A stretch of 64,000 bases of DNA from Bradyrhizobium manausense (GCF_018130615.1 NZ_JAFCKB010000009.1:239340-303339), one strand, 5' to 3'. Shown: positions 42,605 through 52,784, counted from the stretch's first letter. Notes: generated by a model from the sequence alone, not told the origin. Made by a program: numbers and translations.

Positions 42605-43894
42605 ATGACCATGCAAGTCAGCAAGAACATCGGCGCAACCGACAAGGTCGCGCTGGATGCGCCGATCTTCGATCCCGTAGCGTTCCGCCTGAGCGAGGAG
42701 CAGGCCGCTATTATCGCGCGGGCGCGCGAAATCGGCCAGAGCGTGTTCGCCGATCGGGCCGCCGCCTACGATCGCGAGGCGATCTTCCCGACCGAGAACT
42801 ATCGCGATTTGCATCGCGCCGGCCTGCTCGGCATCGCTGTCCCCAAGAAGCACGGCGGATTGGGAGCGAACTACCAGACCTACGCCCTGGCCGCGGCGGA
42901 AATCGGCCGCTATTGCGGCGCGACCGCGCTGACCTGGAACATGCATGTCTGTTCGACGCTGTGGTCGGGGCCGCTGGCCGATGATCTCGACATGGATGCG
43001 GAAATCCGCGCGGAACACGAAAAGCGGCGCGCCGTCCACTACAAGCGCATCGTAGAGGATGGCGCGATCTATTCGCAGCCCTTCTCAGAAGGCGGCGCGG
43101 CGGCAGCGGGCGGGGTCGCCTTCGGTACCGAAGCAAAGCCCGTCGACGGCGGCTGGATCGTCAACGGCAAGAAGATCTTTGCGTCGCTCTCCGGCCACGC
43201 TGACTATTACGGCGTACTCTGCACTGAGATCGAGGAAGGCGAAAAGGCCTCGCGCCGCAATACGCTTTACCTCGCGATATCAGCGAAATCTCAAGGCGTT
43301 TCTGTCGTCGGCGACTGGGATCCCCTCGGCATGCGCGGAACGGTCTCGCGAACACTGCTTTTCAAGGACGTGTTCGTGCCCGAGGATTCTGCGCTGATGC
43401 CGCGCGGCGTCTATTTCCAGGCCGCGATGCGCTGGCCCCACATGTTCCTGACGCTGTCGCCGACCTACATGGGCCTCGCGCAGGCCGCTTACGATTTCAC
43501 GGTGCGTTATCTGCGCGGCGAGGTGCCGGGCATGCCGCCGGTCAAGCGGCGGATGTACCCGACCAAGCAGATCGCTGTTGCTCAGATGCAGATCAAGCTG
43601 GAGCAGATCAAGGCAATCTGGTTCCAGGCTGTCACCGAGGCGCGAGCTAATCCGGGCAAAGAGCAGGTGCTGCGCGCCTATGCTGCGCAATATTCGGTGA
43701 TGGAAGGTGCCAACGAGCTCGCCGCGCTCGCAATCCGTACCTGCGGCGGGCAGGCCATGCTCCGCTCGCTACCGCTGGAGCGCATCTATCGCGACAGCCG
43801 CTGCGGCTCGCTAATGCTGCCGTGGACGGCCGAGCTTTGCCTCGACCGGATCGGGCGCGAGGCGCTGTACGAGGCTGGCGAAATGGACGACTGA
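42605..43894 (+). CDS. acyl-CoA dehydrogenase family flavoprotein
   Basis: A 429-residue member of the acyl-CoA dehydrogenase superfamily: N-terminal helical domain (FRLSEEQAAIIARAREIGQSVFADRAAAYDREAIFP), middle beta domain (GWIVNGKKIFASLSGHADYY, DWDPLGMRGTVSRTLLFKDVFVP) and C-terminal helices ending in MLPWTAELCLDRIGREALYE. It may desaturate the ring or chain of a CoA ester. Seven bases separate it from the hydrolase gene. The position of the catalytic glutamate is not obvious by eye, so a monooxygenase-like role cannot be excluded. Confidence 0.87.
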   Translation: MTMQVSKNIGATDKVALDAPIFDPVAFRLSEEQAAIIARAREIGQSVFADRAAAYDREAIFPTENYRDLHRAGLLGIAVPKKHGGLGANYQTYALAAAEIGRYCGATALTWNMHVCSTLWSGPLADDLDMDAEIRAEHEKRRAVHYKRIVEDGAIYSQPFSEGGAAAAGGVAFGTEAKPVDGGWIVNGKKIFASLSGHADYYGVLCTEIEEGEKASRRNTLYLAISAKSQGVSVVGDWDPLGMRGTVSRTLLFKDVFVPEDSALMPRGVYFQAAMRWPHMFLTLSPTYMGLAQAAYDFTVRYLRGEVPGMPPVKRRMYPTKQIAVAQMQIKLEQIKAIWFQAVTEARANPGKEQVLRAYAAQYSVMEGANELAALAIRTCGGQAMLRSLPLERIYRDSRCGSLMLPWTAELCLDRIGREALYEAGEMDD

Positions 43895-43896
43895 CG

Positions 43897-45423
43897 GTGG
43901 ACCTCTGCAGTCTGATCGATCGCAACGCGGCGTTTTCGCCAGACAAGACGGCCATTGCCTTCGAGGGCGAACGGCTGAGCTACGCGACATTCGCCGATCG
44001 CATCGAACGGACGGCAACAGCCTTGAAGACGGAATTCGGCGTCGGCCGCGGTGACCGTGTCGCGATCCTGAGCCTGAACCGGCCGGACTATCTGGTCCTA
44101 CTCTACGCCTGTGCGCGGCTCGGCGCGATGCTGGTGCCGCTGAACTGGCGGCTCGCGGTGGCCGAGCAGCTCTTCATCCTCACCGATGCTGGCGCCAAGG
44201 TGCTGATGCTCGAGCGGGCCTTTGAAGGCGTTCTTCCCGAACTCGCGCCGGGCACTGCCGTCGTTGGCCTCGATTTTGCGCCACCGCGCGGCATGACATT
44301 CGAAAACCTGCTGGCGCGTGGCCAGGGTAGCGGCCGAAATCCGCACACCGATTTCTCCTGTCCGCTGCTGATCGTCTACACGTCAGGAACGACGGGGCGG
44401 CCGAAAGGCGCCGTCCTGCGTCAGGAGGCCCTGTTCTGGAACGGCGTCATGAGCCAGCACATGCACAACATGACGTCGGATGATCATGTGCTGACGGTGT
44501 TACCGTTCTTCCACGTCGGCGGCCTCAATATCCAGACGACCGCAGCGCTCCAGCTTGGCGCGACCGTCACGATCCACGCCCGCTTTGCGCCGGACACGGC
44601 TCTAGCTTCCATCGAGCGCGAACGACCGAGCTTGACAGTCATGGTGCCGGCGATCATCCAGGCCGTCAGCGAGCATCCCGCCTGGGCCACGACCGATCTC
44701 TCGTCGCTGAAGGCGGTCGCCACCGGCTCAACCGTCGTGCCGCCGCACCTGATCGATCGCTTTGTCGCGCGCGGCGTGCCGGTGCTGCAGGTCTACGGCT
44801 CGACGGAGACCTGTCCCATCGCCGTCTACACCCGCCTCGGCGGCGACCTCTCGCGCGTGGGATCGACAGGACTTGCCGGCTTGTGCTGCGAGGCGAAAGT
44901 GTTCGATCAAGCCGGCAACGAGGTGCCGGCGGGCTCGCCGGGCGAGATCGCGGTCCGCGGCCCCAACGTCTTCTTCGAATATTGGGGCAATGCGGAGGCC
45001 ACGCGCGAGGCGCTGCAAGACGGCTGGTATCGTACCGGCGATGTCGGCCTGTGCGACCGGGACGGCTATTTCTGGGTGCGCGACCGCAAGAAGAACATGA
45101 TCATTTCCGGCGGCGAAAACGTCTACCCGGCCGAGGTCGAGCGCGTCCTTCTGGAGCATCCCGACGTCAGCGAATGCGCCGTGATCGGAAGACCGGACCT
45201 GCGCTGGGACGAGGTGCCTATCGCCTATGTCATCCGGCGATCCGGCTGCCGGCTCGAAGCGGACGAACTGAGAGCGCATGTTCAATCCCAGCTTGCCCGC
45301 TACAAGGTTCCACGCGAATTCGTCTTCGTTACCGACCTGCCGCGCACGGCGCTTGGCAAGGTCCAGCATTTCCTGCTGAAGCAGCTTGATGCGCAGTCGC
45401 GCGCCCAAGGAGAAGCACCTTGA
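43897..45423 (+). CDS. acyl/aryl-CoA ligase (AMP-forming)
   Basis: A 508-residue ligase with the adenylate motif LIVYTSGTTGRPKGAVLRQEAL, VYGSTETCPIAVYTRLGG, the hinge DRDGYFWVRDRKKNMIISGGENVYPAEVERVL and the C-terminal catalytic lysine in PRTALGKVQHFLLK. It would activate a carboxylic acid with ATP and CoA. The GTG at 43897 follows the dehydrogenase stop by two bases. It is a second ligase in the cluster, different in type from the one at 31905-33596, so a fatty or alicyclic acid substrate is plausible. Confidence 0.9.
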   Translation: MDLCSLIDRNAAFSPDKTAIAFEGERLSYATFADRIERTATALKTEFGVGRGDRVAILSLNRPDYLVLLYACARLGAMLVPLNWRLAVAEQLFILTDAGAKVLMLERAFEGVLPELAPGTAVVGLDFAPPRGMTFENLLARGQGSGRNPHTDFSCPLLIVYTSGTTGRPKGAVLRQEALFWNGVMSQHMHNMTSDDHVLTVLPFFHVGGLNIQTTAALQLGATVTIHARFAPDTALASIERERPSLTVMVPAIIQAVSEHPAWATTDLSSLKAVATGSTVVPPHLIDRFVARGVPVLQVYGSTETCPIAVYTRLGGDLSRVGSTGLAGLCCEAKVFDQAGNEVPAGSPGEIAVRGPNVFFEYWGNAEATREALQDGWYRTGDVGLCDRDGYFWVRDRKKNMIISGGENVYPAEVERVLLEHPDVSECAVIGRPDLRWDEVPIAYVIRRSGCRLEADELRAHVQSQLARYKVPREFVFVTDLPRTALGKVQHFLLKQLDAQSRAQGEAP

Positions 45424-46508
45424 AGATTGCGGTTCTGGGTGGGGGAAACGGCTCTTTCGCGGCCGCTGGCGATTTTGCGCGGTCGGAGCACGAAGTCCGA
45501 CTTTGGCGTCGTGACGCAGAACAGGTCGAAGCACACCGTGCCGCTGGCTGCCGCGTCCTCGTCAAAGATCACAATGGCCGCCACGACGTGAAGCTGGCGC
45601 TGGTGACCACCGACATCGCCGAAGCCGTCAGCGGTGTCGAGCTGATCGTGTGCCCTGCCCCCGCCTTCGCACAGCAAGACATCGCTCGGCTCCTCGCGCC
45701 GCACCTGCGCGACGGCCAAGTCGTGTTTCTACCACCCGCGACATTCGGCTCGATGATCTTCGCGCAAGCTGCGCGCAACGTCGGCAATCGCGCCAAGGCC
45801 AGCTTCGCCGAAACCGGCACGCTGCCGTGGCTCACCCGCAAGCACGGACCATTCGAGGTCGCGATCACCATCCGCGCCAAGCGGCTGCCGGTCGGTGTGT
45901 TCCCGCTCGATCAGGCGCCTCACGCGCTTGAGGTGATTGGCCGCGCCTTCCCTGATGTGATCGAGCCCTGCGGTGACGCGCTGTCGGGCGCGTTGATGAA
46001 TGCGGGTTGCATCATACATCCGCCGCTGATCGTGATGAACGCGGGCCCGATCGAGCACTTCGCGCGGTGGGACATCCACAAGGAGGGCACGCAAGCTGCG
46101 ATCCGGCGCGTGACCGACGCCCTCGACGCCGAGCGGATCGCGGTGCGCGAGGCGCTCGGTTATCACGCGCCGCATTTTCCCCTCGCGCACCACTACGCCA
46201 AGGAAGGCGAGATCTGGATGTATGGCCGTGGCTCGCATGACCGCCTGACCGATTCCGGCGACTGGCGGGAGCGGATCGTGCTGACCGAGCACCGCTACAT
46301 GCGCGAGGATTTGCGGCTTGGGCTCTCGCTGCTGGTGTCCGTCGCCGGGCTAGCGAGCGTGGCCACGCCACTGGCCAAGGCGTTCCTGGCCATCGGCGGC
46401 ACGATCTGCGGCGAGGATTTTACGCGAGACGGCCGAACGTTGGAGACTCTGGGACTTGGCAAGCTCCACAAGGCCGAATTGCAGACGCTGCTTCGCGAGG
46501 GATTCTGA
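45420..46508 (+). CDS. NAD/NADP octopine/nopaline dehydrogenase-like protein
   Basis: A 362-residue protein with an N-terminal Rossmann fold (KIAVLGGGNGSFAAAGDFARSEHEVRLWRRD) and a C-terminal opine-dehydrogenase-type helical domain with NAGCIIHPPLIVMNAG and the histidine-rich GYHAPHFPLAHHYAKEGEIWMYG segment, the region of the catalytic His-Asp pair. The start is a TTG that overlaps the ligase stop as TTGA, with AAGGAG eight bases upstream. Opine dehydrogenases join or split amino and keto acids reductively; here, inside an acyl-CoA operon, the real substrate may be a 2- or 3-hydroxy acid. Confidence 0.85.
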   Translation: MKIAVLGGGNGSFAAAGDFARSEHEVRLWRRDAEQVEAHRAAGCRVLVKDHNGRHDVKLALVTTDIAEAVSGVELIVCPAPAFAQQDIARLLAPHLRDGQVVFLPPATFGSMIFAQAARNVGNRAKASFAETGTLPWLTRKHGPFEVAITIRAKRLPVGVFPLDQAPHALEVIGRAFPDVIEPCGDALSGALMNAGCIIHPPLIVMNAGPIEHFARWDIHKEGTQAAIRRVTDALDAERIAVREALGYHAPHFPLAHHYAKEGEIWMYGRGSHDRLTDSGDWRERIVLTEHRYMREDLRLGLSLLVSVAGLASVATPLAKAFLAIGGTICGEDFTRDGRTLETLGLGKLHKAELQTLLREGF

Positions 46509-46511
46509 CCA

Positions 46512-47504
46512 ATGAGCAGCCGTGCCAACATTGCCTGTCTCGGAGCCGGTCGCATGGGCCGCGGTATCGCCGTCGCGTTTGCCTATGCAGGACACACGGT
46601 CACGATGATCGACATCAAAGCCCGTTCGGCGGAGGATTTCGCCAGACTGGAGGCGGAGGCGCTCGACGAGGTCGGGAAGACGTTTGCCAGCCTGTCGAAG
46701 CTGGGGCTGCTGACCGAGGCGGACGTTGCCCCGCTGATCGCGCGGGTCTCGGTCGTGCCGGCCAGTCAAAGCGGCGCCGCGCTGTCCGAAGCCCGGATGG
46801 TATTCGAGGGCGTTCCAGAGGTCGTCCAGCTCAAGCGCGAGGCGCTGGGGGCCGCTTCAAAGCAGGTCGCCCCCGACGCGATCATTGCATCGACCACATC
46901 GACCATCCTCGTCGACGATCTCTCCGGCGCGATCGTGAATCCGCGCCGCTTCCTGAACGTGCACTGGCTCAATCCGGCCTATCTGATCCCGCTCGTGGAA
47001 GTGTCGCCCGGCAAAGCCACCGATCCCGCCATCATCGACGAAGTCAAGGCGCTGCTCGAAGGCATCGGCAAGGTGCCCGTGGTTTGCGCCGCGACGCCCG
47101 GTTTCATTGTCCCTCGCATCCAGGCCCTGGCCATGAACGAGGCCGCGCGCATGGTCGAGGAAGGCGTCGCCAGCGCGGAGGAAATCGACAAAGCGATCCG
47201 CTACGGTTTCGGCTTTCGTTATGCGGTGCTTGGATTGCTCGAATTCATCGACTGGGGCGGCGGCGACATCCTTTACTACGCCAGCCGCTATCTCGAAGGC
47301 GCTCTCGGCAGCGACCGCTATCGGGCACCGGACGTGATTTCGCGCAACATGCATGAAGGCCGGGTCGGCCTCCGCACGGGCGCAGGCTTCCTCGACTATT
47401 CGACCATGGACGTCGATGCCTATCGCGCAAAGCGCCTCCAGGCCATGGTCGACCTCCTCCGGCACTTCGACCTGGCCCGTCCGCCCGTTATCGATCGCAG
47501 CTAA
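46512..47504 (+). CDS. 3-hydroxyacyl-CoA dehydrogenase family protein
   Basis: A 330-residue dehydrogenase with IACLGAGRMGRGIAVAFAYAG at the NAD site and NVHWLNPAYLIPLVEVSPGKATDPAIIDEVKALLEGIGKVPVVCAATPGFIVPRIQALAMNEAARMVEEG around the catalytic histidine-glutamate pair. It oxidises an L-3-hydroxyacyl-CoA, the expected last step before thiolysis. Three bases separate it from the opine-like gene. Its stop codon overlaps the stop of the convergent dioxygenase-like gene as CTAA. Confidence 0.9.
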   Translation: MSSRANIACLGAGRMGRGIAVAFAYAGHTVTMIDIKARSAEDFARLEAEALDEVGKTFASLSKLGLLTEADVAPLIARVSVVPASQSGAALSEARMVFEGVPEVVQLKREALGAASKQVAPDAIIASTTSTILVDDLSGAIVNPRRFLNVHWLNPAYLIPLVEVSPGKATDPAIIDEVKALLEGIGKVPVVCAATPGFIVPRIQALAMNEAARMVEEGVASAEEIDKAIRYGFGFRYAVLGLLEFIDWGGGDILYYASRYLEGALGSDRYRAPDVISRNMHEGRVGLRTGAGFLDYSTMDVDAYRAKRLQAMVDLLRHFDLARPPVIDRS

Positions 47505-48547
47505 CCGAAAACGTCCTGAAGGACGCCGTCCCGCACCACCGCGACGCCATCGAGCTCGATGGTGGTTCCCATCATCGGTAGGTCGAAATGACCCGCCGTG
47601 TAACGGCCGGCGAATTCGTTGGCGCCCGTCGAGAACAGAAAATTCCCGGGCACGGCACGAATCTCCGTACCGTTGGTATCGCGCTGATCATACATCGATA
47701 GCGCTTCGTAGCGCGCCCCCGGGTTCATGCCGAAGCCGACATGCGACACGGCATAGGCCTCACGATCGCCCCAGGCGGCGAGATAGGCACGCATCATCGC
47801 GGCATCCGTCCCCTCGCCTTCCAGCTCGACGACATAGTCGTCCTTCAAGGTCATCTTCACCGGCGAGGTCAGGTAACGCTTGAAGGTAAGATTGATATCA
47901 CCGGGCGCCATCACCAGCGCGCCATTGATCGTCCCGCTCTTAGGGAAGCTCACGACGATACCGCCCGGCCAATGCGCCAGTGTACCCGGCTTGTCGGTCC
48001 ACCCCCACACGCCGACCGTCGAAGCACCGACCATGTCCACATCCAGCGCAGTGCCGGCCTTCGAGGTGACCCGCATCCGCTTCGTCCCACGCAACATCTT
48101 CGCGGCCGCGCGAACGCGCTTCTCGAGTGCAGGGGCCGGCACCATCCGCTCCAACGCCTCGGGATGCTCGTTCGAGATCACCAGGATACGTGCGCCGGCC
48201 TTCAGGATTTCAGGCGTCTCCACCGCATGCATCAGGCCCTCGATGGTGCAATCCACGACGAAGCCGGCCTGCTGAAGCGCGCTGATGACGGGACCAAGCT
48301 TCTGAATCGCCTCACTGGCCCCGGTCGAGCGGACCGGAACGATGTTGCGATTGCGCGGCGTCGGCATGACGACGTGAAACGGCTTCGCTCCCATTCGCAA
48401 CAAGGCTAGTTCCGCCAGGTGCACATTCAAGGCGCGAGACTGGGTTTCAGAAAGGATCGCCGCGATATCGCCGGCCTTGACCGCGCATCGCTCAAAAATC
48501 TCGCAAAACGCGTCGATCCATTTTGCCTCGATGCGGTCAGCCAGCAT
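47501..48547 (-). CDS. 2,5-dihydroxypyridine 5,6-dioxygenase-like (NicX/M29 fold) protein
   Basis: A 348-residue protein of the M29-like fold family that includes NicX, which opens the ring of 2,5-dihydroxypyridine with an Fe(II) centre. His269 (VSHVGFGMN), His320 and Asp322 (AGHFDLP) fall within a few residues of the iron ligands known for NicX (His265, His318, Asp320). The protein has also been annotated as leucyl aminopeptidase in this family, but peptidase metal ligands are not evident. It lies 37 bases after an ABC permease gene on the same strand, so its substrate is probably what that importer brings in. Confidence 0.8.
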   Translation of the reverse strand: MLADRIEAKWIDAFCEIFERCAVKAGDIAAILSETQSRALNVHLAELALLRMGAKPFHVVMPTPRNRNIVPVRSTGASEAIQKLGPVISALQQAGFVVDCTIEGLMHAVETPEILKAGARILVISNEHPEALERMVPAPALEKRVRAAAKMLRGTKRMRVTSKAGTALDVDMVGASTVGVWGWTDKPGTLAHWPGGIVVSFPKSGTINGALVMAPGDINLTFKRYLTSPVKMTLKDDYVVELEGEGTDAAMMRAYLAAWGDREAYAVSHVGFGMNPGARYEALSMYDQRDTNGTEIRAVPGNFLFSTGANEFAGRYTAGHFDLPMMGTTIELDGVAVVRDGVLQDVFG

Positions 48548-48584
48548 GGTTCACTCCCGGTCTTCTCGTTTCGTATGCGTCAGG

Positions 48585-49352
48585 TCACGCTTCGGGGAAG
48601 CCCCGCAGGAGGTATGACCGCACAGCACCCAACAGGCCGTTCAGGATCAACCCCAGCAGTGAGATCGTAATCAGTGGCACGAACATGTCGACCGCCTGAA
48701 AGGTGCGGGCCGCGGTGACCAGCGCATGCCCCAGACCGTCCGTTGACGTGATCATCTCGGCCAGAAACACCACGATGCAGGAAATGACAAGGCCGATCCG
48801 GCATCCAGTCAGGATGGGGGGCATTGCCGCCGGCAAGACGACCTTCAACAGAATTTCGTAGCGCGGCGTTCCCGCCGCCATCGCCGACCAGATCAGCTTT
48901 TGCTCCACCGTCGACGCCCCATAATAGGTGGACAGCAGAATAGGAAAGAGCGCGTCCGCAGCCACCAGCGTGATCTTGGATCCGTGGCCAAAACCGAGTA
49001 ACAGCAGCAGCGCCGGATAGAGCGCGACCTTCGGCAGCGGCGCCAGCACGCGCACGATCGGCCGGACCACAGCGTTGATTGCCGAACTGGCGGCGGCCGC
49101 AACGCCGATGCTGACACCAAGCACGACCGCGATCGCAAAACCGGCAAACAGCCGGATCAGGGTCGCCGCGATTTCCTGCTGGAACGTCCATGTCACGAGT
49201 TGCTGGAGCAACCGGTTGAAGACGATGCCCGGCGGCGGCAGCAGAACCGCGGGCGCGACACCGAATGACACCAGGCCTTGCCACAGGGCAATCACCAGCA
49301 CGATTGGCGCGAACCCAACGATGACGTTTGCTGAGAGATAGCGTGATATCAT
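48585..49352 (-). CDS. NitT/TauT-type ABC transporter permease (second)
   Basis: A 255-residue membrane protein with six hydrophobic segments and the EAA-type loop GTPRYEILLKVVLPAAMPPILTGCRIGLV that docks on the ATPase. It pairs with the neighbouring permease as a heterodimer. The start overlaps the preceding permease stop by four bases (ATGA). Confidence 0.92.
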   Translation of the reverse strand: MISRYLSANVIVGFAPIVLVIALWQGLVSFGVAPAVLLPPPGIVFNRLLQQLVTWTFQQEIAATLIRLFAGFAIAVVLGVSIGVAAAASSAINAVVRPIVRVLAPLPKVALYPALLLLLGFGHGSKITLVAADALFPILLSTYYGASTVEQKLIWSAMAAGTPRYEILLKVVLPAAMPPILTGCRIGLVISCIVVFLAEMITSTDGLGHALVTAARTFQAVDMFVPLITISLLGLILNGLLGAVRSYLLRGFPEA

Positions 49353-50134
49353 GAGAAGCTCAGCGGCATGTCGAACTGAGGCTCGGACCAGCGCACGAGC
49401 CTTGCGCGGACGCGCTCGAAGACCGCATCAAGGCAGATACCCATCGCCCCGACGATGATGATCATCGCATAGACCGTGTCGTATTGGCCCATATCGAGCG
49501 CATTGAACAGAATATTTCCGGCGCCCGATTGGCGCGCGATCATCTCGCTGGTGATCATCGTGATCAGCGCCAGCACCAGGCCGGTGCGGCACCCCGTCAA
49601 AATCTCCGGAAGCGCGGCAGGTAACACGATCCGGACTAGGCGCTGCAGAGGCGAAAGCCCCATTGCCGCGCCCGACCACAACATCTTCTCCTCCACGGTT
49701 TTGGCACCTTCAAAACTGTGATAGATGACCGGGAGGCTGACGCCGAGAAAGATCACCAGCGTCTTGGTGACGTCACCGACGCCGAGCCATAGCATGATGA
49801 TCGGCATCAGTGCCGCCTTCGGCACCGGATAAATCACCATCAGCAGCGGATTGAAAAAGGCTGCGACTGCCCGGCTACGGCCCATCAGCAAGCCCAGCGG
49901 AATCGAAACCAGCACCGCGATGCCGAACCCGATCGTCATGCGGCGGAGTGAAGCCAGGATGTTGATCAGGGATTCCTTGTCACCGAGGATATCCGGGATC
50001 GCGCGGATCGCTTCGAACGCCGTTGGAAAACTATCGTTCTTCAGCGCAAGCGACGCAACCTGCCACACCAACAGCGATCCGACGCAGGCCAGCACCGGCG
50101 CCGCTCGTTTCGAGATGGTGGCCGGCGAGTTCAT
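49349..50134 (-). CDS. NitT/TauT-type ABC transporter permease (first)
   Basis: A 261-residue permease with six hydrophobic segments and the coupling loop GLSPLQRLVRIVLPAALPEILTGCRTGLVLALI. It overlaps the ATPase gene by four bases and the next permease gene by four, showing tight coupling of the importer genes. Confidence 0.93.
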   Translation of the reverse strand: MNSPATISKRAAPVLACVGSLLVWQVASLALKNDSFPTAFEAIRAIPDILGDKESLINILASLRRMTIGFGIAVLVSIPLGLLMGRSRAVAAFFNPLLMVIYPVPKAALMPIIMLWLGVGDVTKTLVIFLGVSLPVIYHSFEGAKTVEEKMLWSGAAMGLSPLQRLVRIVLPAALPEILTGCRTGLVLALITMITSEMIARQSGAGNILFNALDMGQYDTVYAMIIIVGAMGICLDAVFERVRARLVRWSEPQFDMPLSFS

Positions 50135-50973
50135 GAGGGCGCCCCGGCTTCGTCGCTTTCATCGAACATGCGTTCGATAGCGACGACGTATTTCTGGTAG
50201 CGGGGATCGAGCAACAGCTCGTTGCGACGCCGCGGTCGCGGCAGGTCGATATCGATGATGTCCCGGATGCGGCCGGGAGACTTCGACATCATCACGACCT
50301 TGTCCGAGAGAAAGACGGCTTCATCGACGGAGTGGGTGACGAACAGTACCGTTTTGCGGTCGCGTTCCCAGATATTCAGGAGATCGTTCTGGAGCCGCGT
50401 TCGCGTATGCGCATCAAGCGCACCGAACGGCTCGTCCATCAACAGGACTTCGGGATGGTAAGCGAGCGTCCGGGCCAGCGCGACGCGCTGCTTCATGCCG
50501 CCCGACAGCTCCTTCGGATAGAAATTCTCGTAACCCTTGAGCCCGACCATCTCGATCAGAGCGCGGCTCTCCGCTTCGGCCTCGGTAGCTCGCACGCCTT
50601 GCTGGCGCGGACCATAGATCACGTTGCCCAACACCGTCTTCCATGGGAATAGCGCGAACTCCTGGAACACCGGCCCGCGATCCGGACCCGGACCCGCGAT
50701 CGCCTGTCCCTTCATCCTCGCCGCGCCGTTGGTTGGGCTAACAAAACCACCGACGATATAAAGCAGCGTCGACTTGCCGCAACCGGAGGGACCGAGGATA
50801 GAGACGAACGCCCCCTCCTCGATCGTCAAGGAGATGTCCGACAGCGCCAAATGATCCTTGCGCGCCGAGGTCTGGAAGACCTGCGAGACGCGGTCGATCT
50901 CGATGATCACGGAAGCCGGCCTTTGTGACATCACCGGTCTCACCAATTCGTTCCTCGAAGGCACTACCTTCAT
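50131..50973 (-). CDS. NitT/TauT-type ABC transporter ATPase
   Basis: A 280-residue ATPase with Walker A GPSGCGKST, signature LSGGMKQRVALARTL, Walker B LLMDEPFGALD and switch FVTHSVDEA, close to SsuB/TauB. The start is uncertain: ATG 50973 is used here, with a GTG seven codons upstream and an ATG at 50931 also possible. It powers the heterodimeric permease encoded downstream. Confidence 0.92.
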   Translation of the reverse strand: MKVVPSRNELVRPVMSQRPASVIIEIDRVSQVFQTSARKDHLALSDISLTIEEGAFVSILGPSGCGKSTLLYIVGGFVSPTNGAARMKGQAIAGPGPDRGPVFQEFALFPWKTVLGNVIYGPRQQGVRATEAEAESRALIEMVGLKGYENFYPKELSGGMKQRVALARTLAYHPEVLLMDEPFGALDAHTRTRLQNDLLNIWERDRKTVLFVTHSVDEAVFLSDKVVMMSKSPGRIRDIIDIDLPRPRRRNELLLDPRYQKYVVAIERMFDESDEAGAPS

Positions 50974-51089
50974 CCTGTCTCTCGCTTCACGCACGCGCGA
51001 ATGTCACGCAACCGATGAGCTGATTGTTCTCCATCAGCGGCACGAGCTTAGCAAGAAATCTGCCAAACACGTCCATTCCGCATGCGTTC

Positions 51090-52784
51090 TCAGTCGAACC
51101 ACGGCCACTCCGCTGGTCCCTCATGCGTGACGGCTCCGCCCGGTGCCTGGCCGACCAGACGCGCATATTTCGCCAAGGCGCCAGCGCGATGCCGCGGTGG
51201 GCGTTGTTTCCAATCGCGCCGGCGTGCAGCGAGTTCCTGCTCCTCGACCAGCAGGTCCATGCGGCGGCCAGCGGCATCAATCCGAATCTTGTCGCCATCG
51301 CGCACGAGCGCCAACGGCCCGCCGACAAATGCTTCGGGCGAGACATATCCGATGCACATGCCGCGCGTGGCACCCGAGAACCGGCCGTCGGTGATCAGGG
51401 CCACCTCCTCGCCCATGCCCTGGCCGTAGATCAGCGCAGTGACGCCGAGCATCTCGCGCATACCGGGACCGCCGACCGGCCCTTCATTGCGGATCACCAA
51501 GACCTCGCCAGCCTTGTAGCTACGGTCGCGAACAGCCGTCACGCAAGCCTCTTCATCCTCGAAGACGCGCGCGACGCCCTCGAAGAATTGGCTCTTCAAA
51601 CCGGCGACCTTGATGACGGCGCCATCAGGGCAGAGGTTGCCCTTCAGCACCGCAACGCCGCCATCCGGCATCATTGGCGCGCCGGCCGTGTAAACCACCT
51701 CGCCATCAGGAGCATTGGCTGCGCCATATTCCTCCGCAAGCGTACGGCCCGTAATGGTCAGGCAGCTACCATCGATATGCCCGCTCTGGATCAACTCGCG
51801 GATCACAACAGCCGCGCCGCCGATGTCGTAGACGTCCTTGGCCGTGTATTTGCCGCCGGGCCGCAGGTTGCCGATCAGCGGTGTCCTGGCGAAGACTTCG
51901 CCGACATCATCGATCGTGAATGCTATGCCCGCCTCGTTCGCGATCGCTGGCAGATGCAGCGCGGCATTGGTCGAGCCGCCGGTCGCGGCAACGATGGCAG
52001 CGCCGTTTTCCAGAGATTTTCGCGTCACGATGTCGCGCGGCAGCGGTCCACCACGCTCCAGCATTTCCATGATCAGGCGCCCCGCGCGGCGCGATATCTG
52101 CGCGCGCTCGGCATAGACGCCGGGCACCATCGACACGTTGGGAATTGTGAGGCCTATCGCCTCCGACACCATGCCCATGGTGTTCGCGGTGAACTGACCA
52201 GCGCAGGCGCCAATGGTCGGTAGGCAAGCGCGCTCGATCCGCTCGAGCGTGGCAGCGTCGATCTCTCCGGTCATGAAGCTTCCGACGGCCTCATAGGAAT
52301 CGAGCACCGTCAGCGTCCGTCCGTCCACGCGGCCCGGCAGCGAGCTTCCGCCGTAGATAAAGATCGACGGCACGTTGCAACGGACCATCCCCATCATCAC
52401 GCCTGGAAGCGTCTTGTCGCACCCGCCGTATCCGATCAGCGCATCATAGGCGAGGCCATGAACGACCGCCTCGATGGAATCGGCAATCAGCTCGCGCGAA
52501 AACAGGGAGAACTTCATCCCCTCATGATTCATGCTGATGCCGTCGGACACCGAGACGGTCGAGAATTCGCGCGGCGTGCCGCCGGCTTCCTCAATTCCGG
52601 TCTTGGCCGCAGCCACCTGGAAATCGTGGGTCATGTTGCAGGGCGTCTGTTCGCCCTTCATGCTGACGATGCCCACCATCGGCTTGGCGATGGCGGCGTC
52701 GTCCAGTCCCATGGCGCGCATGAAAGCACGGTGCGGAGCCCGGTCGAGGCCGTCAGTCGTTATTCGTGATCGCAACTTCTTCAT
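51090..52784 (-). CDS. IlvD/Edd-family dehydratase
   Basis: A 564-residue dehydratase of the dihydroxy-acid/phosphogluconate dehydratase family. Cys49 (EQTPCN), Cys122 (GYGGCDK) and Cys194 (GACAGQF) match the three ligands of a [2Fe-2S] cluster, and [11 protein letters not shown] near the C-terminus carries the catalytic serine. Placed between binding-protein and ATPase genes of an importer, it is more likely a catabolic sugar-acid or hydroxy-acid dehydratase than the biosynthetic IlvD. No ilv genes are nearby. Confidence 0.9.
   Translation of the reverse strand: MKKLRSRITTDGLDRAPHRAFMRAMGLDDAAIAKPMVGIVSMKGEQTPCNMTHDFQVAAAKTGIEEAGGTPREFSTVSVSDGISMNHEGMKFSLFSRELIADSIEAVVHGLAYDALIGYGGCDKTLPGVMMGMVRCNVPSIFIYGGSSLPGRVDGRTLTVLDSYEAVGSFMTGEIDAATLERIERACLPTIGACAGQFTANTMGMVSEAIGLTIPNVSMVPGVYAERAQISRRAGRLIMEMLERGGPLPRDIVTRKSLENGAAIVAATGGSTNAALHLPAIANEAGIAFTIDDVGEVFARTPLIGNLRPGGKYTAKDVYDIGGAAVVIRELIQSGHIDGSCLTITGRTLAEEYGAANAPDGEVVYTAGAPMMPDGGVAVLKGNLCPDGAVIKVAGLKSQFFEGVARVFEDEEACVTAVRDRSYKAGEVLVIRNEGPVGGPGMREMLGVTALIYGQGMGEEVALITDGRFSGATRGMCIGYVSPEAFVGGPLALVRDGDKIRIDAAGRRMDLLVEEQELAARRRDWKQRPPRHRAGALAKYARLVGQAPGGAVTHEGPAEWPWFD

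Noticed and set aside
36188-48547. Complete nicotinate (Nic) pathway spread over the window
   Set aside because: A NicX-like enzyme, a class A monooxygenase and an alpha/beta hydrolase are present, but no recognisable maleamate amidase or maleate isomerase, and the monooxygenase and hydrolase fit better in the aryl-CoA cluster.
51090-52784. Biosynthetic ilvD for branched-chain amino acids
   Set aside because: The gene is embedded in an importer operon with no other ilv genes, so a catabolic IlvD/Edd role is more likely.
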